NCBI GenBank assembly: GCA_035761805.1
Contig: DASTQL010000159.1
Coordinates: 1 to 19,242, forward strand
Direction of reading: 5' to 3'
From: DASTQL01 sp035761805
GTDB lineage: Bacteria; Actinomycetota; Actinomycetes; Jiangellales; Jiangellaceae
DNA: 19,242 bases
Below the pieces are notes generated by a model. It was not told the DNA's origin. It saw only the letters and a program-made list of their open reading frames with translations, and did not search any database. Of the stretch, positions 1 through 10,381 are shown one piece after another (the first letter of the stretch is position 1; every line of letters starts with the position of its first letter). Made by a program: the position numbers and the translations under genes.

Positions 1-753
1 GGCCATCGCCGCGATCACGTCGTCGGTGAAGTCCCTCGGGTGCGGTGAGGTGAACCGCACCCGTTCCAGGCCGCTCACCCCGCCGACGGCGCGCAGCAGC
101 TTGCCGAACGCGTACCGGTCACCGAACTCGACGCCGTACGCGTTGACGTTCTGACCGAGCAGGGTCACCTCGAGGACCCCCTGGGCCACCAGGGCCTCCA
201 CCTCGGCGAGCACGTCACCCGGCCGACGGTCCTTCTCGCGGCCGCGGAGCGCGGGCACGATGCAGAAGGTACAGGTGTTGTTGCACCCGACGCTGATCGC
301 GACCCAGGCCGCGTACGGGCTCTCGCGTCGGGCCGGGAGCGAGGAGGGGAAGACCTCCAGGGCCTCGAGGATCTCGACCTGGGCCTCCTGCTCGACCCTG
401 GCGCGCTCGAGCAGGACGGGCAGCGACCCGACGTTGTGCGTGCCGAAGACCACGTCCACCCAGGGGGCGCGGCGGACGATGTCGCCCCGGTCCTTCTGCG
501 CCAGGCAGCCGCCGACGGCGACCTGCATGCCAGGGCGGCGAGACTTCACCGGGGCCAGGTGCCCCAGGTTGCCGTACAGCTTGTTGTCGGCGTTCTCACG
601 TACGGCGCAGGTGTTGAGGACGACGACGTCGGGCTCCTCGTCCTCGCCGGCTCGCGCGTACCCTGCTTGCTCGAGCAGCCCGGCGAGACGCTCCGAGTCG
701 TGGACGTTCATCTGGCACCCGAAGGTGCGGACCTGGTACGTACGCGTGCTCAT
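1..753 (-). CDS. miaB: tRNA-2-methylthio-N6-dimethylallyladenosine synthase MiaB (3' end outside window)
   Basis: Radical-SAM methylthiotransferase that adds the 2-methylthio group to N6-isopentenyladenosine at position 37 of tRNAs, using two [4Fe-4S] clusters in the cytoplasm. The window holds the first 251 codons; the gene continues past base 1. The N-terminal UPF0004 domain shows three cluster cysteines (C13 in RTFGCQMN, C49 in LNTCAVRENA, C83 in GGCLAQ). The radical-SAM motif CNNTCTFC supplies C157, C161 and C164, the spacing known for MiaB. The ATG at 753 begins MSTRTYQVRTFGCQMN, the normal MiaB start. A possible -10 (TACCCT) lies 10 nt upstream. The gene is divergent from gluA, with 109 bp between starts. 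The C-terminal TRAM domain is not visible. RimO is the main alternative, but the C-N-N-T-C-T-F-C motif and the N-terminal region read as MiaB. Confidence 0.96.
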   Translation of the reverse strand, partial: MSTRTYQVRTFGCQMNVHDSERLAGLLEQAGYARAGEDEEPDVVVLNTCAVRENADNKLYGNLGHLAPVKSRRPGMQVAVGGCLAQKDRGDIVRRAPWVDVVFGTHNVGSLPVLLERARVEQEAQVEILEALEVFPSSLPARRESPYAAWVAISVGCNNTCTFCIVPALRGREKDRRPGDVLAEVEALVAQGVLEVTLLGQNVNAYGVEFGDRYAFGKLLRAVGGVSGLERVRFTSPHPRDFTDDVIAAMA

Positions 754-763
754 GACGGGCACC

Positions 764-769
764 AGGGTA
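764..769 (-). promoter_or_regulatory. possible -10 element for miaB
   Basis: On the minus strand TACCCT fits the actinobacterial TANNNT -10 consensus and lies 10 nt before the miaB ATG, which would give a leader of only a few bases. I see no convincing -35 and no Shine-Dalgarno sequence, so this is a weak call. Confidence 0.3.
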
Positions 770-808
770 GGCGCTCGACCCGGGGCAGCCGTGCCCAGGA
801 TGTTTCCG

Positions 809-822
809 GTTCGTGATCGAAC
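809..822. repeat. short inverted repeat upstream of the glu promoter
   Basis: GTTCG-TGAT-CGAAC has 5-bp perfect arms around a 4-nt spacer and ends 5 bp before the proposed gluA -35. The position suits an operator in the miaB-gluA divergent region. The arms are in the opposite order to a LexA box (GAAC-N4-GTTC), so it is not an SOS box. No regulator can be named from sequence. Confidence 0.35.
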
Positions 823-827
823 GGTCC

Positions 828-856
828 GTGACGCAGCAGATGTGCCCCGATAGGTT
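828..856 (+). promoter_or_regulatory. glu operon promoter, leaderless type
   Basis: A -35-like GTGACG (828-833), a 17-bp spacer and a -10 TAGGTT (851-856) are followed by exactly 6 nt and then the gluA ATG at 863. With transcription starting about 7 nt after the -10, the mRNA would begin at the A of the start codon. No Shine-Dalgarno sequence precedes gluA, which supports leaderless expression. Confidence 0.55.
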
Positions 857-862
857 CGCTGC

Positions 863-1636
863 ATGACCGAGAGCCCCGCGGCACCCGGCCCGGCTACCGG
901 CGCGCCTCTGGTCGTGCTGGACAAGGTGGACAAGTGGTTCGGCGACCTGCACGTGCTGCAGGACATCAACCTCACCATCCGCAAGGGCGAGGTCGTGGTC
1001 GTCATCGGCCCCTCGGGGTCGGGCAAGTCCACGCTCTGCCGGGCCATCAACCGGCTGGAGCCGATCGACAAGGGGACGATCAGCATCGACGGACAGCCGT
1101 TGCCGGCGGAGGGCAAGGGCCTGGCGCGGCTGCGCTCCGAGGTGGGCATGGTCTTCCAGTCGTTCAACCTGTTCGCGCACAAGAGGGTCGTCGAGAACGT
1201 GATGCTCGGCCCGATCAAGGTCAAGAAGGTCCCCAAGCAGGAGGCCAGGGAGCGCGCCATGGCCCTCCTCGACCGGGTGGGCGTCGCCAACCAGGCGGAG
1301 AAGTACCCTGCTCAGCTCTCCGGTGGCCAGCAGCAACGCGTCGCGATCGCCCGCGCACTGGCCATGCAGCCGAAGGTCATGCTCTTCGACGAGCCGACCT
1401 CCGCACTGGACCCCGAGATGATCAACGAGGTCCTCGACGTCATGACCACCCTCGCCAAGGAGGGCATGACCATGGTCGTGGTCACCCATGAGATGGGCTT
1501 TGCACGCAAGGCCGCCAATCGCGTGGTGTTCATGTCCGACGGAGCGATCGTCGAGGAGAACACCCCGGAGGAGTTCTTCACCAACGCCAAGAGCAACCGC
1601 GCCAAGGACTTCCTCAGCAAGATCCTCACCCACTGA
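863..1636 (+). CDS. gluA: glutamate-type amino acid ABC transporter, ATP-binding protein GluA
   Basis: Cytoplasmic ATPase of a polar amino acid importer (PAAT family), powering uptake through the GluC/GluD permeases. The 257-residue length is typical. All motifs are intact: Walker A GPSGSGKS (49-56), Q-loop glutamine near 99, signature LSGGQQQR (152-159), Walker B VMLFDEP (172-178), D-loop SALD (180-183) and switch histidine 209 in VVVTHE. The ATG at 863 is chosen because the -10-like TAGGTT sits 6 nt upstream and no other start is better placed. It is the first gene of a four-gene operon whose A-B-C-D order matches Corynebacterium glutamicum gluABCD; gluB starts 30 nt later. The substrate is inferred from GluB and gene order. 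Glutamine or aspartate transport remains possible. Confidence 0.93.
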   Translation: MTESPAAPGPATGAPLVVLDKVDKWFGDLHVLQDINLTIRKGEVVVVIGPSGSGKSTLCRAINRLEPIDKGTISIDGQPLPAEGKGLARLRSEVGMVFQSFNLFAHKRVVENVMLGPIKVKKVPKQEARERAMALLDRVGVANQAEKYPAQLSGGQQQRVAIARALAMQPKVMLFDEPTSALDPEMINEVLDVMTTLAKEGMTMVVVTHEMGFARKAANRVVFMSDGAIVEENTPEEFFTNAKSNRAKDFLSKILTH

Positions 1637-1666
1637 CGCCGAACCACCCACCAGGAGGGAACGATC

Positions 1667-2554
1667 ATGCGAGCACGACGTTGGACGGCCGCGGCCGGGG
1701 CACTGGTCCTCACTGCCGCGCTGGCCGCCTGCGGCGACGACGACGGCGAGACGACCGCCGAGCCCGAGGTGCAGGAGGAGGTGTCCTTCGACGAGGGCAC
1801 GACGATGGCCGAGCTCAACGAGGCCGGTGCCATCACCATCGGGACCAAGTTCGACCAGCCGCTGTTCGGCCTGCGCGGACCGAGCGGCGACCCCGAGGGC
1901 TTCGACGTCGAGATCGGCACGATCATCGCGGGTGAGCTCGGCATCGAGCCCGACGGCATCGAGTGGGTCGAGACCGTGTCCGCCAACCGTGAGCCGTTCA
2001 TCGAGGACGGCCGCGTCGACATCGTCGTCGCCACGTACACGATCAACGACATGCGCAAGGAGATCGTGAGCTTCGCCGGCCCCTACTACGTCGCGGGCCA
2101 GTCGATCCTGGTCCTCGCCGACAACGAGGACATCCAAGGCCCGGACGACCTCGCCGGCAAGACCGTCTGCTCCGTCGAGGGTTCGACCCCGGCCGAGAAC
2201 ATGCGGACCAACTACCCCGAGGCCGAGCTCAGCCTGACCGACGCCTACAGCAACTGCCTCGAGCCGCTGCGCAACGGCCAGGTCGACGCGCTCACGACCG
2301 ACAACGTCATCCTGTCGGGCTTCGTGGCGCAGAACCCGGACGAGTTCGAGCTCCGCGGCGACACCTTCACGGAGGAGCCCTACGGCATCGGGCTGGAGAA
2401 GTGCGACACGGAGTTCCGTGACTTCATCAACGACACCCTCGAGGCTGCCTACGACGACGGACGCTGGGAGGAGGCCTGGGAAGCCACGGCCGGCGAGGTG
2501 CTCGAGACCCCGGAGCCGCCGGAGGTGGATCGGTACGAGGCCGAGGGCTGCTGA
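1667..2554 (+). CDS. gluB: glutamate-type ABC transporter substrate-binding lipoprotein GluB
   Basis: Extracytoplasmic receptor delivering an acidic amino acid to the GluC/GluD channel. The 295-residue protein has a lipoprotein signal peptide: basic MRARR, a hydrophobic stretch, then lipobox LAAC with lipidated Cys22. An acidic linker follows (about 23-45), then a type-2 periplasmic binding fold (SBP_bac_3, about 55-275) with the family signature GFDVEIGTIIAGEL (78-91). Features shared with C. glutamicum GluB as I remember it include IGTKFDQPLFGLR, CSVEGSTPAE, VDALTTD and PYGIGL. Two cysteines (168, 197) lie where GluB homologs have a pair and could form a disulfide. A strong Shine-Dalgarno AGGAGG (1653-1658) stands 8 nt before the ATG. 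A stem-loop directly follows the stop codon. Confidence 0.92.
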   Translation: MRARRWTAAAGALVLTAALAACGDDDGETTAEPEVQEEVSFDEGTTMAELNEAGAITIGTKFDQPLFGLRGPSGDPEGFDVEIGTIIAGELGIEPDGIEWVETVSANREPFIEDGRVDIVVATYTINDMRKEIVSFAGPYYVAGQSILVLADNEDIQGPDDLAGKTVCSVEGSTPAENMRTNYPEAELSLTDAYSNCLEPLRNGQVDALTTDNVILSGFVAQNPDEFELRGDTFTEEPYGIGLEKCDTEFRDFINDTLEAAYDDGRWEEAWEATAGEVLETPEPPEVDRYEAEGC

Positions 2555-2566
2555 GCCACGACGGGA

Positions 2567-2602
2567 CTGCGGTGGGGTGCCGCCAGTGGCTCCCCACCGC
2601 GG
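2567..2602 (+). promoter_or_regulatory. intercistronic stem-loop between gluB and gluC
   Basis: The arms GCGGTGGGG (2569-2577) and CCCCACCGC (2592-2600) pair perfectly over 9 bp. A C-G and a U-G pair extend the base outward, and GCCG/UGGC continues inward after a U-U mismatch, leaving a CCAG tetraloop. It lies 12 nt after the gluB stop in the 91-nt gap before gluC, with no T-tract. Stem-loops after binding-protein genes are known in ABC importer operons to protect the upstream message or attenuate read-through, giving more receptor than permease. That role here is inferred from position. Confidence 0.65.
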
Positions 2603-2645
2603 GTCCGACGGACTCAGGCCCCGCGACCCGCGAGCGAGGTGAGAC

Positions 2646-3293
2646 GTGGATGCCGTCATCGAGAACCTGCCGCTCTACTGGCAGGGCTTCCGCACGACCC
2701 TGACGCTCGCGATCGTCGCGGGACTCGCGGCTCTCGTGCTCGGCACGCTGCTCGGAGCGTTTCGGGTGTCACCCGTCCCGCCGCTGCGTGCCTTCGGCGC
2801 CACCTATGTGGAGCTCGTGCGCAACACCCCGCTGACGATCGTCTTCTTCTTCTTCGTCTTCGTCGCACCGCAGGTCGGCATCCAGGTGCCGTTCTTCGTC
2901 TCCGCCGTGTTCGCGCTGAGCGTCTACACCGCTGCCTTCGTGTGCGAGGCGGTCCGCTCGGGCGTCAACAGTGTGTCGGTGGGACAGGCCGAGGCGGCGC
3001 GGTCGATCGGCCTGACGTTCAACCAGACGCTGCGCGAGGTCGTCATGCCGCAGGCGTTCCGCACGATCGTCCCGCCGCTGATCAACATCTTCATCGCCCT
3101 GACCAAGAACACCTCCGTGGCCGGCGGCTTCTTCGTCCTCGAGCTCTTCGGCGTCGGTCGACGGCTGGCCAACGCCTACAGCGGCGATGTGATCGCGGTC
3201 CTGCTCGGCGTGGCCTTCTTCTACCTCCTCATCACCATCCCGTCCGGCCTGCTGGCCAACCAGGTCGAGCGGAAGGTGGCGTTCGCGCGATGA
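2646..3293 (+). CDS. gluC: glutamate-type ABC transporter permease GluC
   Basis: One of two membrane subunits forming the import channel (BPD_transp_1, His/Glu/Gln/Arg family). The 215-residue protein has several hydrophobic helices (about 18-38, 63-78, 85-103, 140-160, 183-203). The cytoplasmic EAA coupling loop is EAARSIGLTFNQTLREVV (116-133), followed by MPQA; it contacts the ATPase. The TLTLAIVAG motif near the N terminus is typical of the family. The GTG at 2646 is chosen because AGGTGAG lies just upstream and the translation begins at the usual point before the first helix. Its TGA overlaps the gluD ATG (ATGA), indicating translational coupling. Confidence 0.92.
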   Translation: MDAVIENLPLYWQGFRTTLTLAIVAGLAALVLGTLLGAFRVSPVPPLRAFGATYVELVRNTPLTIVFFFFVFVAPQVGIQVPFFVSAVFALSVYTAAFVCEAVRSGVNSVSVGQAEAARSIGLTFNQTLREVVMPQAFRTIVPPLINIFIALTKNTSVAGGFFVLELFGVGRRLANAYSGDVIAVLLGVAFFYLLITIPSGLLANQVERKVAFAR

Positions 3294-4198
3294 CCTCCGT
3301 CCTGTACGACGTGCCCGGCCCGCGGGCCCGCCGCCGCAACCTGATCGGGACCGTCGTCGGCGGCCTCGTCCTGCTCGCTCTGGCCGCGCTGGTCGTGAAC
3401 CAGCTCCGGGTCAACGGAATCTTCGAGGTCCGGCGGTGGCAGATCTTCTGGGATCCCCCGCCGCCGTTCCCCGACTCGGCCCAGGACGTCTGGCGATTCC
3501 TCCTGGTCCAGGGCCTCGGCGCCACCCTGCGGGCCGCCGGTATCGCGGCGATCTTCGCGATGCTGCTCGGCTTCGTCCTGGCGGTGTGGCGGATGGCTCC
3601 GCGGCGGTGGGTGCAGATCCCCGCCATCACCGTGATCGAGTTCTTCCGGGGGCTCCCGGTCGTCCTGCTGATGCTGTTCTCGGCGCTCGCGCTCGGCCTC
3701 TCGATCTTCCAAGCCGTCGTCCTGGGCCTGGTCATCTACAACGCCGCGATCATCGGGGAGATCCTGCGCGCCGGCATCGTGTCCCTGCCGAAGGGGCAGT
3801 CCGAGGCCGCCTACGCGATCGGCATGACCCACTGGCAGACGCTCGTCCTGATCCTCCTTCCCCAGGCCGTCCGACGCATGCTGCCCTCCCTCGTCAGCCA
3901 GCTTGTCGTGCTGCTCAAGGACACCTCGCTCGGCTTCATCGTCGGCTACACCGAGCTGCTCCGGTCGGTGCAGAACCTGCGTGACTACTTCGGCAACGCC
4001 TTCCTCTTCTCGCTCTTCTTCGTGGGTGCCGCGATCTACATCGCCGTCAACTTCTCCATCTCGCGCCTGGCCGTGTGGCTCGAGCGGCGCGGGACCAAGA
4101 AGGCCGCCGGCGGCGTCGCGCCCATCGAGACCGACGTCGACGGGCAGCTCGACCCCGGCCTCGGCCGGACTCAGCAGAGCCGGGGCGGCCCTCTCTGA
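3290..4198 (+). CDS. gluD: glutamate-type ABC transporter permease GluD
   Basis: Second permease subunit of the importer, 302 residues. It has an N-terminal helix (about 18-37), a roughly 35-residue extracytoplasmic segment rich in W and P, then the core permease domain (about 70-275). The EAA loop is EAAYAIGMTHWQTLVLILLP (172-191). A charged, probably disordered C-terminal tail of about 30 residues ends in GGPL. The ATG at 3290 overlaps the gluC stop in an ATGA junction; the frame is open upstream of it, but only the part from 3290 has permease character. The longer N terminus relative to GluC matches GluD-type permeases. It is the last gene of the operon and convergent with rny. Confidence 0.92.
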   Translation: MTSVLYDVPGPRARRRNLIGTVVGGLVLLALAALVVNQLRVNGIFEVRRWQIFWDPPPPFPDSAQDVWRFLLVQGLGATLRAAGIAAIFAMLLGFVLAVWRMAPRRWVQIPAITVIEFFRGLPVVLLMLFSALALGLSIFQAVVLGLVIYNAAIIGEILRAGIVSLPKGQSEAAYAIGMTHWQTLVLILLPQAVRRMLPSLVSQLVVLLKDTSLGFIVGYTELLRSVQNLRDYFGNAFLFSLFFVGAAIYIAVNFSISRLAVWLERRGTKKAAGGVAPIETDVDGQLDPGLGRTQQSRGGPL

Positions 4199-4404
4199 CC
4201 CTGGCCATCTCCGTGCCGACGGTCAGGCCGGACGCCCGTGCCCGGGAGAGCATGCGACGAAAGGCACAGGGTGGTCGGTGCCGGACCACGCTGCCGATCT
4301 TTGTCTGCGGACAAGCCTCCCACCGACACCGCGCGGGCGTAACGTGTCACCGACGGGGACGCGAGACGCGGGTACGCCTGACAGGAACGCGAAACCGTCG
4401 ACGC

Positions 4405-4441
4405 GCCGCGTCCCCGGTCGACCCCCCGCCGGGGGCGCGGC
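4405..4441. terminator. hairpin terminator between gluD and rny
   Basis: GCCGCGTCCCCGG (4405-4417) and CCGGGGGCGCGGC (4429-4441) form a 13-bp stem around an 11-nt loop. In the plus transcript the only non-Watson-Crick pair is one U-G; in the minus transcript the same position is A-C. There is no T-tract, as is common for actinobacterial terminators. It lies 39 nt beyond the rny stop and about 207 nt beyond the gluD stop, so it most simply ends rny and may catch glu read-through. The rest of 4199-4480 shows no gene. Confidence 0.6.
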
Positions 4442-4480
4442 CCGTCGCATGCAAGGCCGCGACGGACGCCACCCGCGTCG

Positions 4481-6085
4481 TCAGCGCGCGAACTCGGTGG
4501 CCCGGCTCTCGCGGACGACACTGATCCGGATCTGGCCCGGATAGGTGAGCTCCTCCTCGACCTGCTTGGCGATGTCGCGCGCCATCACCTGCGCCTGGAT
4601 GTCGTCGACGACGTCCGGGATCACCATGACCCGGACCTCACGGCCGGCCTGCATGGCGAAGACCCTGTCGACGCCCTCGTGCGCCATCGCGATCTCCTCC
4701 AGCCGCTCGAGCCGCTTGACGTAGGCCTCGAGGGACTCGCGCCGGGCCCCGGGCCGACCGCCGGAGATGGCATCGGCCGCCTGGGTGAGGACCGCCTCGA
4801 CGGTCCGGGGCTCGACCTCGTTGTGATGTGCCTCGATCGCGTGGACCACGTCGTCGTGCTCGCCGTAGCGGCGCGCGACCTCGGCGCCGATGAGGGCGTG
4901 GCTGCCCTCGACCTCGTGAGTGAGGGCCTTGCCGATGTCGTGCAGCAGCGCGCAACGCTTCATCAGGGTCACGTCGAGGTGCAGCTCGGCCGCCATCATC
5001 CCGGCGAGGTGGGACGACTCGATGAGGTGCTTGAGCACGTTCTGCCCGTACGAGGTGCGGTAGCGGAGTCTGCCGAGCAGGGACACCAGGTCCGGGTGGA
5101 CGTCGGTGACCCCGACCTCGACCAGGGCGTCCTCGCCCGCGCGGACGCACAACCGCTCGACCTCGGCCTTGCTCTTCTCGTACTGCTCCTCGATCCGGTG
5201 CGGGTGGATGCGACCGTCGAGCACAAGTGCCTCGAGCGAGAGTCGGGCGATCTCCCTGCGGACCGGGTCGAAGCAGGAGAGCAGGACCGCCTCTGGAGTG
5301 TCGTCGATGATGAGGTTGACACCGGTCACCTGTTCGAAGGCGCGGATGTTGCGACCCTCGCGCCCGATGATGCGCCCCTTCATGTCGTCACTGGGCAGGT
5401 GCAGGACCGAGACGACGGACTCCGCGGTCTGCTCGGAGGCCAGCCGCTGGATCGCGAGGGTGATGATCTCGCGCGCCTGGTCGTCGGCGGTCTCCCGTGC
5501 GCGGGCCTCGATGTCGCGGACGAGGATCGCCGCCTCACGCTTGGCCTGCGCCTCGACCCCGGCGAGCAGCTCCGCCTTGGCCTGCTCCGCGGTGAGGCCC
5601 GCCGCGCGCTCGAGGACGAGGCGCCGCTCCTCCTCGACGTCGCGCAGGTCGGCCGTCTTGCGGACGATCTCGCTCTCGATCTCGGTCAGCTCGCGCGCGC
5701 GGTCCTCGAGCTGGCGGGCCTCGGCGTCGAGTCGCTCCTCGCGCTCGCCCAGCCGGTGCTCGCGGCGTTCCAGGTCGAGGCGCTGCGCCTTGATGTCCTC
5801 CCGCAGCCCGCGCACCTCGGCCTCGACGTCCTCGCGCGCCGCCTGGGCGTGCTCGGTCGCCTCGCTCGCCTGGTGCCGGACGTGGTCCGCCTCCTCACGC
5901 GCCCGCCTGAGCAGCTCGTCGGCTTCCTGCCGGGCGGCGTCGAGCTCCGCCTGCACGGCGGGTGCGGTGGAGGAGTCGGCGGGCGAACTGGTGCGGCGGA
6001 GCAGGATGGCGACCACGACCCCGAGCAGGACGAGGATGCCCAGTCCGACGAGGATGATGATCAGCTCCACGGTTCCCAAGCCCAT
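4481..6085 (-). CDS. rny: ribonuclease Y
   Basis: Membrane-anchored endoribonuclease that starts mRNA decay. The protein is 534 residues from the chosen ATG. Domains in order: N-terminal transmembrane helix (about 6-29, VELIIILVGLGILVLLGVVV); a long charged coiled coil (about 45-210); a KH RNA-binding domain with GRIIGREGRN (237-246); and an HD phosphohydrolase domain with catalytic HD at 382-383 (LLHDIGKA) and paired histidines at 420-421. The C-terminal region (about 475-534) is conserved in the family. Two adjacent ATGs (6088, 6085) follow GAGGAG; 6085 gives 6-nt spacing rather than 3. An upstream in-frame GTG at 6115 has no comparable ribosome-binding site. Most studied actinobacteria rely on RNases E and J, so RNase Y points to a sublineage. 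It is separated from recX by 380 bp and probably has its own promoter. Confidence 0.95.
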   Translation of the reverse strand: MGLGTVELIIILVGLGILVLLGVVVAILLRRTSSPADSSTAPAVQAELDAARQEADELLRRAREEADHVRHQASEATEHAQAAREDVEAEVRGLREDIKAQRLDLERREHRLGEREERLDAEARQLEDRARELTEIESEIVRKTADLRDVEEERRLVLERAAGLTAEQAKAELLAGVEAQAKREAAILVRDIEARARETADDQAREIITLAIQRLASEQTAESVVSVLHLPSDDMKGRIIGREGRNIRAFEQVTGVNLIIDDTPEAVLLSCFDPVRREIARLSLEALVLDGRIHPHRIEEQYEKSKAEVERLCVRAGEDALVEVGVTDVHPDLVSLLGRLRYRTSYGQNVLKHLIESSHLAGMMAAELHLDVTLMKRCALLHDIGKALTHEVEGSHALIGAEVARRYGEHDDVVHAIEAHHNEVEPRTVEAVLTQAADAISGGRPGARRESLEAYVKRLERLEEIAMAHEGVDRVFAMQAGREVRVMVIPDVVDDIQAQVMARDIAKQVEEELTYPGQIRISVVRESRATEFAR

Positions 6086-6255
6086 CATCGACTCCTCATC
6101 TGTCGGCGCCCGCACGCGAGCGGTCCGGTCGAGGGGTCCGCTCCCGTGCGCCGACGACGCGTCACCCGGATAGACCGACCCGCCCGGTCCGCTCTCCGGC
6201 GGCCGAGCGACACCCGGGAGTCCCGGGGTTGGTCGCGAGGCACGCGACCGTCTAG

Positions 6256-6285
6256 GTCGTACCCCGGTGTGGACCGGGTGGTCAG
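6256..6285 (-). promoter_or_regulatory. candidate rny promoter with inverted repeat in the spacer
   Basis: On the minus strand CTGACC (6285-6280) and TACGAC (6261-6256) are 18 bp apart and could be -35 and -10 elements for rny. The spacer is filled by an inverted repeat, CCCGGT-GTGG-ACCGGG in plus orientation (6263-6278, 6-bp arms). A protein bound there would cover the promoter. The -10 lacks the final T of TANNNT, so this is tentative. It would give a leader of about 165 nt. Confidence 0.3.
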
Positions 6286-6315
6286 ACGTCCGAGTCGAGT
6301 CGTCGCTATGAGCAA

Positions 6316-6331
6316 TCCGCGGTACCGCGGA
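6316..6331. repeat. 16-bp perfect palindrome between recX and rny
   Basis: TCCGCGGTACCGCGGA is an uninterrupted perfect palindrome. It lies 134 bp beyond the recX stop and about 230 bp before the rny start. It could be an operator, or a short RNA hairpin (6-bp stem, GTAC loop). The 380-bp stretch 6086-6465 holds this palindrome, the candidate rny promoter and the long inverted repeat at 6368-6426. I see no gene in it on either strand. Confidence 0.45.
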
Positions 6332-6367
6332 GTGAACCCTTCTTGCCGCCGAGGCTACGAGCAGGTC

Positions 6368-6426
6368 ACGGAGGGGTCAAGGCGAACACCCACTCCTGCC
6401 ACTGCTGTCCCAGATGTCCCCTCCGT
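6368..6426. repeat. long-spaced inverted repeat downstream of recX
   Basis: ACGGAGGGG (6368-6376) and CCCCTCCGT (6418-6426) are perfect 9-bp complements separated by 41 nt. It starts 39 nt past the recX stop, where a terminator would be expected, but the long loop and lack of a T-tract make it a poor intrinsic terminator. It may instead be an RNA structure at the end of the recA-recX message. Confidence 0.3.
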
Positions 6427-6465
6427 CGCTGCGAGCACAGCGTCCGGTCCGTCCGACTTTCGACC

Positions 6466-7011
6466 TCAGAGCTCGGGATCGTCGTCCCCACTCACCGGCC
6501 ACCCGACGTCGTCGTCCTCGTCGGTCGCAAGGTCTTCCGACTCGGCGGTGAGGGCCTCGCGCACCACCGAGGCGGCCAGGCCGGCGGGGTAGCCCTTGCG
6601 GGCCAGCAGACCGAGCAGGCGGCGCCGACGGGTGAGCGGGGCGAGGCGGCGGGTAGCGGGCAGCCGGGCCCGGACGAGGGCGAGGGCTGTGGCCCGCTCC
6701 TCGTCCGGGCTGAGCCGGTCGAGCGCGTCGTCGACGAGATCGTCCGGGACACCCCGGTGCCGGAGCTCGTGGGCCAGGGCGCGACGGGCGAGCCCGCGCC
6801 CGGCGTGCCTCGTCTCCACCCAGGCGTCGGCGAAGGCAGCGTCGTCGATCAGTCCGACCTCCGCCAGCCGGTCGAGGACGGCGGCCGAGACGTCGTCGGG
6901 GACCCTTCTGCGCTGCAGGGCCTGGGTCAGCTGCGCGCGGGTCTGCGGTGCCACCGTCAGCCTCCGCAGGGCGACCGACCGGGCGACGGCGTCAGCGTCG
7001 GCGTCGCGCAC
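6466..7011 (-). CDS. recX: regulatory protein RecX
   Basis: RecX binds RecA filaments and limits RecA ATPase and recombination activity. The 181-residue product has the all-helical RecX repeat architecture. The best conserved block is RAQLTQALQRRRVPDDV (25-41), followed by LAEVGLIDDAAFADAWVETR (49-68) with its DD..FA..WV..R pattern. The ARRALAHELRHRGV block follows, and an acidic tail ends DDDPEL. The GTG at 7011 is 8 nt after the recA stop, with GAGGGA upstream, so recX is translated from the recA message. Upstream in-frame sequence is only recA read in another frame. recA-recX co-transcription is standard in actinobacteria; damage induction of recA should carry recX along. Confidence 0.93.
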   Translation of the reverse strand: MRDADADAVARSVALRRLTVAPQTRAQLTQALQRRRVPDDVSAAVLDRLAEVGLIDDAAFADAWVETRHAGRGLARRALAHELRHRGVPDDLVDDALDRLSPDEERATALALVRARLPATRRLAPLTRRRRLLGLLARKGYPAGLAASVVREALTAESEDLATDEDDDVGWPVSGDDDPEL

Positions 7012-7019
7012 GGGTTCCC

Positions 7020-10241
<3,222 letters not shown>

Positions 10242-10300
10242 GGATGCCACCTGCCGGGTCTGAGGGGCCGGACGGCCGGATCGTGTCTTCATCACCGCGG

Positions 10301-10323
10301 ACGCTAGTGGCCGGATCCGACAG
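10301..10323 (-). promoter_or_regulatory. RecA-NDp-like (PafBC-type) damage-inducible promoter of recA
   Basis: The minus strand reads CTGTCGGAT, 8 nt, TAGCGT. The mycobacterial LexA-independent RecA-NDp consensus is TTGTCRGTG-N8-TANNNT, so the core TGTCRG, the exact 8-nt gap and TANNNT all match; three outer bases differ. The implied start is near 10294, about 50 nt before the recA ATG at 10241. M. tuberculosis recA likewise has a LexA-independent promoter close to the gene and a LexA-controlled one further up. Use by a PafBC homolog is inferred. Confidence 0.65.
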
Positions 10324-10381
10324 ATCGTCGCGCCCGGCGCCGGCCTGTGGACACGGCCGCGGAGCGACCGATGTGTGCACC

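Noticed and set aside
809..822. SOS box upstream of the glu operon
   Set aside because: GTTCG-N4-CGAAC is the mirror order of the LexA half-sites (GAAC-N4-GTTC), so it does not fit the consensus. It is kept only as a generic inverted repeat.
596..2659. 687-residue open frame on the minus strand across the glu genes
   Set aside because: It is antisense to gluA and gluB, which have clear homology, and its translation is low-complexity and rich in R, D, G and V. Long antisense frames are normal in high-GC coding DNA.
4199..4480. Small plus-strand gene after gluD
   Set aside because: Short open frames here have no domain, no ribosome-binding site and cross the terminator hairpin. Nothing supports a gene.
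6095..6120. A third RecA-NDp motif near rny (CTGTCGGCG on the plus strand)
   Set aside because: The sequence 8 nt downstream is CGAGCG, not a TANNNT -10, and it points away from any plus-strand gene.
4679..6592. 637-residue open frame on the plus strand opposite rny
   Set aside because: Antisense shadow of rny with no recognisable domain; the repeating L-D-V pattern mirrors the coiled-coil codons of RNase Y.
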